Source: JBBAFS01 sp041655255 | Lineage (GTDB): Bacteria > Spirochaetota > Spirochaetia > Sphaerochaetales > Sphaerochaetaceae | Direction of reading: 5' to 3' | Length of the DNA: 10,703 nt | NCBI GenBank assembly: GCA_041655255.1 | Contig: JBBAFS010000053.1 | Span: 1-10,703 of the forward strand | Part shown: piece after piece, positions 6,374 through 10,703 of the stretch | How the letters are laid out: the number at the start of each line of letters is the position of its first letter | How positions within the stretch are numbered: the stretch's first letter is position 1 | Made by a program: the position numbers and the translations under genes | Notes under the pieces: generated by a model | Database searches by the model: none | Told to the model about the DNA's origin: nothing | What the model saw: the letters and a program-made list of their open reading frames with translations, nothing else

Positions 6374-7335
6374 TAGATAACATACACACCCAAGGGGTAC
6401 TACTTATCAATGCTTTAGGTCCGGTGATTACGACCTCATCACATGAGAGTTCCCCATTACGGTGGAGTGAAGGGGTATTTCCTGCCCTTAAAATACTGAG
6501 TGATGAACGAGTGTATCGACTTTTTGTGTTGTGTGAAGCTTCTCATAAAGAGAAAATTGAAGCTCTATTACCCACATTAGGAGATCAAGGAATTACTATC
6601 GAGAAGCTAGTAACAGATATCTCTGAAATTGAAAACCTCGATTATGAACACTCCCACTTTATTGGCTTAGAAGATACCACTCAATTGAATTTTGTCCATT
6701 TTACTTCATGGGGAGATATCATCTCTCTCTTTAGTAGTGCTCAATTACTCTCTAAACGTAGTGCTACTATCCAACGCTCTACCAAAGAGACCAGTATTAG
6801 TATCACTTGTACATTAGATGGAAGTGGGAAAGGTGTAATCTCTACGGGTCTTCCTTTTTTTGATCACATGCTCGATCAAATTGCCCGTCACGGCCATCTC
6901 GATGTAGATATCAATTGTCAAGGTGATTTAGACATTGATGAACACCACACAGTTGAAGATGTTGCTATTACCTTAGGAGAGGCAGTAAAACAAGCTCTTG
7001 GAGATAAAAAAGGGATTGCTCGATACGGCTTTGCCTTAGTGCCGATGGATGAGGCTCTTGCCCAAGTGGCCATCGACTTTTCTAACCGACCATGGTTTGT
7101 GTGGGAGGTAGAATTTACTCGTGAGATGGTTGGAAATTTCCCCACAGAGTTACTTACTCACTTCTTTAAAAGCTTTAGTGATGAAGCACGTTGTACCTTA
7201 CACATGAAAGTGGGTAAAGCGAATACACACCACCAAGCAGAGGCATTGTGTAAAGCATTTGCCAAGGCACTTCGCCACGCTGTGATGCGCTATCCAAAAG
7301 CCGATGCTTTACCAAGTACAAAGGGGCTTTTATGA
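6370..7335 (+). CDS. hisB: Imidazoleglycerol-phosphate dehydratase with a degenerate N-terminal HAD phosphatase-like domain (HisB)
   Basis: 321 aa in two parts. Residues about 131-321 are a complete imidazoleglycerol-phosphate dehydratase, which converts IGP to imidazole-acetol phosphate using manganese: FFDHMLDQIARHG (163-175), DEHHTVED (190-197), VPMDEAL (224-230), NTHHQAEALCKAF (285-297) and the C-terminal LPSTKGLL (314-321). Residues 1-130 align in position with the histidinol-phosphate phosphatase half of bifunctional enterobacterial HisB (EGVFPALKIL corresponds to PGVIPELLKL), but the catalytic motif DxDGT reads NALGP (14-18), the zinc-binding Cys/His loop is absent, and the distal GDRATD reads GLEDTT (99-104). 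The domain is also about 35 residues short. I infer that phosphatase activity is lost and the domain is vestigial or structural. The gene overlaps hisC and hisA by four bases each (ATGA). Confidence 0.94.
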   Translation: MIDNIHTQGVLLINALGPVITTSSHESSPLRWSEGVFPALKILSDERVYRLFVLCEASHKEKIEALLPTLGDQGITIEKLVTDISEIENLDYEHSHFIGLEDTTQLNFVHFTSWGDIISLFSSAQLLSKRSATIQRSTKETSISITCTLDGSGKGVISTGLPFFDHMLDQIARHGHLDVDINCQGDLDIDEHHTVEDVAITLGEAVKQALGDKKGIARYGFALVPMDEALAQVAIDFSNRPWFVWEVEFTREMVGNFPTELLTHFFKSFSDEARCTLHMKVGKANTHHQAEALCKAFAKALRHAVMRYPKADALPSTKGLL

Positions 7336-8066
7336 TTATTATTCCCGCAATCGATATTATCGATGGAACATGTGTCCGATTAATCAAAGGGGATTATGAG
7401 AGACAAACAACCTATTCAGATAACCCAGTCGATGTAGCCTCTTCATTTAAAGATCTCGGGTTTACTCACCTTCATTTAGTCGATTTGGATGGAGCTCGAA
7501 TAAAACAATTTACCCATTATGCTTTGTTAGAAGAGATTGTGACAAAGACCAACCTTATAGTAGATGTAGGTGGAGGGATCCACTCGTATGAGACAGTAAA
7601 ACGGGTCTTTGACAGTGGAGCACATCAAATCACTTGTGGCTCTATGGCTGTACACAACCGCCAACTCGTCCTTGAGTTATTAGATGAATTTGGGAGTGAA
7701 CGTCTTATTTTAGGAGCCGATGCGAAAGATGGAAAAATTGCAATCTCTGGGTGGAGTGAGACAGTAGATGTTGAACTCATCGATTTTATTGCGAGTTACG
7801 CCAAAGAGGGGATTGTGAATGTCATTTCTACCGATATCGCATTGGATGGGATGTTACAAGGACCCTCTTTCTCTTTATATGAGAAACTACAAACACAATT
7901 TCCATCACTACAGTTTGTAGCAAGTGGAGGAGTGACGACGATGAGTGATGTCACTCGTTTAGGTGAGATGGGGATGTATGGTGCCATTGTAGGAAAAGCG
8001 ATCTATGAGAAAAAGATTGATATTGACCAATTAGCTCAATACCACATAAACCAAGGAGCACTTTGA
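7332..8066 (+). CDS. hisA: ProFAR isomerase (HisA)
   Basis: Phosphoribosylformimino-5-aminoimidazole carboxamide ribotide isomerase, an Amadori rearrangement in a single-domain (beta/alpha)8 barrel; 244 aa is the usual length. D8 in IPAIDIIDG is the catalytic base and D130 in LGADAKDG the catalytic acid, both in the expected strands 1 and 5. Phosphate-binding motifs are VDVGGGI (77-83) with CGSMAV (102-107) in the first half and VASGGV (196-201) with AIVGKAIYE (218-226) in the second half. STDIALDGMLQGP (166-178) is the strand 6 loop. AAGGGG precedes the ATG by about six bases inside hisB. The ATGA overlap with hisB means there is no room for hisH, which normally lies between hisB and hisA in this operon order. 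Confidence 0.96.
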   Translation: MIIIPAIDIIDGTCVRLIKGDYERQTTYSDNPVDVASSFKDLGFTHLHLVDLDGARIKQFTHYALLEEIVTKTNLIVDVGGGIHSYETVKRVFDSGAHQITCGSMAVHNRQLVLELLDEFGSERLILGADAKDGKIAISGWSETVDVELIDFIASYAKEGIVNVISTDIALDGMLQGPSFSLYEKLQTQFPSLQFVASGGVTTMSDVTRLGEMGMYGAIVGKAIYEKKIDIDQLAQYHINQGAL

Positions 8067-8836
8067 TGAACTACAAACGGATTATTCCCTGCTTAGATGT
8101 AAAAAATGGGCGAGCTGTGAAAGGGGTTAACTTTGTTAACCTAAAAGATGCAGGAGATGTTGTTGAACTCGCACAACTGTACAGCACTCAAGGTGCTGAT
8201 GAGCTAGCTTTGTTAGATATCACAGCAACAAGTGAAAAGCGCTCTACATTTGTCGATCTCGTTTCACGTGTTGCTTCTCATATCACCATTCCCCTTATTG
8301 TGGGAGGTGGTATTTCTAGTATCGATGATGCAAAAAAAGTATTAGATAGTGGAGCTTCCAAAATCTCCATTAATACCATTGCTGTGAAAAACCCCTCTCT
8401 CATTGAAGAACTTGCCTCCTCAATGAAAGACTTCTCTCTCATTGTTGCTATTGATGTAAAAAAGAACTCTCTTTTTTCTAGTGGTTGGGAAGTAACGATA
8501 AAAGGGGGACAAGAGCGAGCAAATTTGGATGCATTAACGTGGGCCAAAGAGGTTGAAAAGCGGGGAGCACAAGAGATTTTGCTCACTGCAATGGATCAAG
8601 ACGGTACAAAAGAGGGTTTTGCCGTTGACTTAATACGCCTGTTTAGTTCATCTTTGTCATTACCTATTATCGCCTCTGGCGGTGCGGGGAAGATGGAACA
8701 CTTTAGTGAAGTGTTTATGCAAGGGGGAGCTGATGCAGCTTTGGCTGCCTCAATCTTTCACTACGGTGATATTGAGATACCAAAGCTCAAAGCGTATTTG
8801 GATTCGTTGTCTATTAGTGTGCGACGCAGCAGATAA
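8066..8836 (+). CDS. hisF: Imidazole glycerol phosphate synthase, cyclase subunit (HisF)
   Basis: Barrel subunit that joins PRFAR with ammonia to make imidazole glycerol phosphate and AICAR; 256 aa from the ATG. That ATG is preferred over an in-frame TTG three bases earlier, because AAGGAG (8053-8058) is seven bases upstream and the ATG shares its A with the hisA stop (TGATG). Catalytic D11 (IPCLDVKNGRAVKG) and D130 (IVAIDVKK) are present, with phosphate motifs VGGGIS (79-84) and IIASGGAG (201-208). The residues that form the ammonia gate at the bottom of the barrel in Thermotoga HisF are kept as R5, E46, K99 and E170 (by motif alignment). HisF normally receives ammonia from the glutaminase HisH, yet no hisH is in this operon. 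Confidence 0.96.
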   Translation: MNYKRIIPCLDVKNGRAVKGVNFVNLKDAGDVVELAQLYSTQGADELALLDITATSEKRSTFVDLVSRVASHITIPLIVGGGISSIDDAKKVLDSGASKISINTIAVKNPSLIEELASSMKDFSLIVAIDVKKNSLFSSGWEVTIKGGQERANLDALTWAKEVEKRGAQEILLTAMDQDGTKEGFAVDLIRLFSSSLSLPIIASGGAGKMEHFSEVFMQGGADAALAASIFHYGDIEIPKLKAYLDSLSISVRRSR

Positions 8837-8849
8837 AGGGGAGTTGTCT

Positions 8850-9458
8850 ATGCAAATTGATTTTGATAAGCAAGGGGGTTTAGTTCCAGCAATTGTTCAA
8901 GATGCTGTCACTAAACAGGTTCTCATGCTTGGGTATATGAATGAGGAGGCTTTACGTGTCACTCAAGAGCGAGGCTTAGTCACTTTCTACTCCCGTTCAC
9001 AAAAAAAATTGTGGACCAAAGGAGAGACAAGTGGAAATACTCTTACGCTCAGAGAGATCAAAGTCGATTGTGATAACGATACGTTGCTTATCTTAGCCAT
9101 CCCCTCAGGCCCAATTTGTCACTCTGGAGATGATACCTGTTTTGGTGAAGAGAATAATCCTCAACGACTTGCAAGTAGTGAGTTCCTTCTCTACTTAGAA
9201 GATGTGATCAACGATCGTCGTGAACACCCCATTGAAGGGTCTTACACAAACTTATTATTCTCTCGGGGTATTAACAAGATTGCTCAAAAATTGGGAGAAG
9301 AGGCAGTTGAATTGGTCATTGAGGCAATGGACAACAAAAAAGAACTCTTTTTGGGAGAAGCTGCCGATGTGATGTACCACTACTTAGTTCTCTTATCACA
9401 AAAAAATGTGATGTTAGAAGAAGTTGTAGAAGTGTTAAAGGGGCGACACTCTCGCTAA
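8850..9458 (+). CDS. hisI: Bifunctional phosphoribosyl-AMP cyclohydrolase / phosphoribosyl-ATP pyrophosphatase (HisIE)
   Basis: Fused enzyme for steps 2 and 3, of 202 aa. The N-terminal HisI domain (about 1-107) hydrolyses PR-AMP and carries the metal motif VDCDNDT (72-78; C74, D75, D77) and GPICHSGDDTCF (87-98; C90 and C97 as zinc ligands). The C-terminal HisE domain (about 110-202) removes pyrophosphate from PR-ATP and has KIAQKLGEEAVELVIEA (143-159) and GEAADVMYHYLVLL (169-182), the helical MazG-like acidic motif. A longer in-frame opening extends into hisF, but the ATG at 8850 with GGGGAG six bases upstream matches the family's N-terminus. The gene starts 13 bases after hisF and is the last his gene; the transporter gene follows after four bases. 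Confidence 0.96.
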   Translation: MQIDFDKQGGLVPAIVQDAVTKQVLMLGYMNEEALRVTQERGLVTFYSRSQKKLWTKGETSGNTLTLREIKVDCDNDTLLILAIPSGPICHSGDDTCFGEENNPQRLASSEFLLYLEDVINDRREHPIEGSYTNLLFSRGINKIAQKLGEEAVELVIEAMDNKKELFLGEAADVMYHYLVLLSQKNVMLEEVVEVLKGRHSR

Positions 9459-9462
9459 AGGG

Positions 9463-10353
9463 ATGACAAGAGCTAAAGAACGAGCTATAGGGGTGAGCAT
9501 ATCCCTCTACTCGATTATCAGCAGTGTTGCATTATCACTGCTTAAATTATTGGCAGGATTTTTCGGTCACTCCTCTGCCTTAGTCAGTGATGGCTTTAAC
9601 TCTCTTGGTGATGTGATAAGTTATACTGTTGTTGCCGGTGGAGTTGTTGGTAGTGAAAAAAAGGCCGATACAAACCACCAATACGGTCATGAGAAATTAG
9701 AGAGTATCGTCTCTATATTTATTGCTTTAGCTATTTTAGCCACAGGACTTGGGGTAGGGTATCGTGGAATATTACACATCTTTGAACCCCAAAGTTTAGT
9801 TAAACCAACGCTTCTTCCCATCGGTGCAGCACTTATTTCTATTGCTGTAAAAATTGTGTTGTATATCTACTCCCATAAAGCAGCACAGATGACCCAACTC
9901 ACCTCACTTAAAGCGTTAGCAACTGACCACTTTTCAGATATCCTTGCCTCAAGTGGAGCCTTAGTAGGATCCTCTTTGGCCTACTTGGGATATGTCGTGT
10001 TTGACCCCATAGCGAGTGTCATCATTGCTTTTTTAATTATTAAATCTTCTATAGAGGTTTTTAGAGCTGCCTTTGATGTCCTTATGGATGTATCAGTCGA
10101 TAAAGAGACACATAAAAAGCTCACCCAAGCTATATTAGAGAATCCTCATGTGTTACAACTCGATGTACTACGAACACGACGAGTTGGTTCGGGCTATTGG
10201 GTCGATGTTGAAATATGTTGCTGTAAAGATTTCACGTTGTATGAAGCACATGAGATTGCCCAGCATGTTCACGATGATATCGAACACAAATTTCCCCAAG
10301 TTCGCCACGTCATGGTTCATGTGAATCCGTGTGACTCATCAAAACAGAAATAA
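9463..10353 (+). CDS. Cation diffusion facilitator (CDF) metal exporter, probable Mn(II) type
   Basis: Inner-membrane proton-coupled divalent-metal exporter of 296 aa. Membrane helices lie at about 11-34, 37-60, 82-104, 115-137, 159-178 and 181-203, followed by the cytosolic metal-sensing domain (about 210-290) ending VRHVMVHVNPC. Helix 2 has SDGFNSLGD (42-50) and helix 5 has TDHFSDI (154-160). Aligned with E. coli FieF (D45/D49 and H153/D157), the four transport-site residues are N46, D50, D155 and D159. That N-D/D-D set is reported for manganese exporters such as pneumococcal MntE, unlike the H-D/H-D zinc set. CCC at 252-254 may bind metal. The ATG is the only start after an in-frame stop at 9436; AAAGGG touches it with no spacing, so translation probably depends on ribosomes finishing hisIE. 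It appears to be the last gene of the his transcript. Confidence 0.9.
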   Translation: MTRAKERAIGVSISLYSIISSVALSLLKLLAGFFGHSSALVSDGFNSLGDVISYTVVAGGVVGSEKKADTNHQYGHEKLESIVSIFIALAILATGLGVGYRGILHIFEPQSLVKPTLLPIGAALISIAVKIVLYIYSHKAAQMTQLTSLKALATDHFSDILASSGALVGSSLAYLGYVVFDPIASVIIAFLIIKSSIEVFRAAFDVLMDVSVDKETHKKLTQAILENPHVLQLDVLRTRRVGSGYWVDVEICCCKDFTLYEAHEIAQHVHDDIEHKFPQVRHVMVHVNPCDSSKQK

Positions 10354-10358
10354 CTTCT

Positions 10359-10703
10359 TTATGTGAGATCAGGTGATGATCTAAAAAAGAGAGAGAGGAT
10401 CACCCCAATAAGAGAAACAGCGGCCGCAATCCAATAAGAGAATGTAAATCCACGTACGAATGAACTCACTTGAGCTTTTGATGCCATAAGAGCAACAAAC
10501 AAAGATCCCCCAATTGAAGAAGAGATTAACATCGCTGTATTTAAAATAGCTGTGCCACTACCCATCATCTTTGGCTCTAGTTGAGAAAGGGAGTGTGTCT
10601 TTATTGGGGTGAGAGTGAGTCCAAAGCCAGAGAGCAACACGACATATATCAAAGAGATAATCGTCACTGAAGTGTGTAGTTCTCTTTGAGCAATAAGAAT
10701 GTT
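10359..10703 (-). CDS. MFS multidrug exporter, DHA2 (EmrB/QacA-type) family, C-terminal part (partial)
   Basis: The minus-strand frame is open through the right edge of the window, giving the last 114 residues of a larger membrane protein; a GTG at 10667 is internal, not a start. The visible part has a membrane helix rich in small residues (SLIYVVLLSGFGLTLTPI), the loop THSLSQLEPKMMGSGTAILNT, another helix (AMLISSSIGGSLFVALMA) and a last helix (YWIAAAVSLIGVILSLFF). The L-x-P-x-x-x-G-x-G-T-A-x-x-N-T pattern followed by a Gly-rich helix is characteristic of helices 12-14 of 14-helix DHA2 drug:proton antiporters such as EmrB, QacA and LmrB. Substrate cannot be inferred. Its stop lies five bases from the convergent CDF stop with no convincing terminator between them. 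Confidence 0.8.
   Translation of the reverse strand, partial: NILIAQRELHTSVTIISLIYVVLLSGFGLTLTPIKTHSLSQLEPKMMGSGTAILNTAMLISSSIGGSLFVALMASKAQVSSFVRGFTFSYWIAAAVSLIGVILSLFFRSSPDLT

Noticed and set aside
8682..8849. In-frame N-terminal extension of HisIE reaching back into hisF.
   Set aside because: The extra residues overlap hisF heavily and have no family similarity; the ATG at 8850 has a good ribosome-binding site and gives the normal HisI N-terminus.
10366..10388. Hairpin AGATCA-GGTGA-TGATCT after the CDF stop, considered as a terminator.
   Set aside because: On the plus strand it is followed by A's, not T's. On the minus strand the T-run precedes the stem. It also lies within the MFS coding sequence.
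1..10703. Possible defence system, mobile element, CRISPR array or other novel cassette.
   Set aside because: All coding space is accounted for by metabolic and transport genes; no transposase, integrase, direct-repeat array or att-like repeats were seen by eye.

Overview
The window is an ordinary-looking, AT-leaning bacterial chromosome segment. Genes are tightly packed, Shine-Dalgarno sequences of the AGGAG/GGGAG type are clear, and the best promoter is of sigma70 type. I see no insertion sequences, phage genes, tRNA/rRNA genes or CRISPR arrays. A secreted FKBP isomerase points to a cell with a periplasm or outer membrane, and the two-subunit iron-sulfur fumarase is common in anaerobes. A Gram-negative-type anaerobe, possibly a spirochaete, would fit, but the sequence does not settle the phylum.

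Layout. Positions 1-741 hold the 3' end of a class I hydro-lyase (fumarase/tartrate dehydratase) alpha subunit and its complete beta subunit, overlapping. Positions 812-1576 encode a secreted Mip/FkpA-like FKBP isomerase. Convergent to it, and overlapping its 3' end by 18 bases, is a YjjG-type HAD nucleotidase on the minus strand (1559-2257). Divergent from that gene is a six-helix DUF308/HdeD-like membrane protein (2343-2918).

Positions 2926-9458 form a histidine operon with the enterobacterial order: hisL-G-D-C-B-(no H)-A-F-IE. A consensus-like promoter lies 7 bases past the preceding stop. It is followed by a 15-residue leader peptide with six histidines, mutually exclusive RNA pairings, a GC-rich hairpin with seven T's, and then hisG: a classical ribosome-mediated transcription attenuator. 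The predicted start point falls on the leader's own ATG, so the leader may be translated from a leaderless mRNA. hisC/hisB, hisB/hisA and hisA/hisF overlap by 4, 4 and 1 bases.

The operon has two gaps in the pathway. First, hisH, the glutaminase partner of HisF, is missing although HisF keeps its ammonia-gate residues. Second, HisB carries an N-terminal domain placed like the histidinol-phosphate phosphatase, but that domain has lost the DxD nucleophile motif, the zinc loop and the distal acidic motif, so it is probably a pseudo-enzyme. Both activities are presumably supplied from elsewhere in the genome.

Four bases after hisIE comes a cation-diffusion-facilitator transporter (9463-10353) whose metal-site residues read N-D / D-D, the pattern reported for manganese exporters. 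It appears co-transcribed with the his operon, whose HisB dehydratase is manganese dependent. The window ends in the C-terminal part of a DHA2-type MFS exporter on the minus strand (10359 to the right edge).
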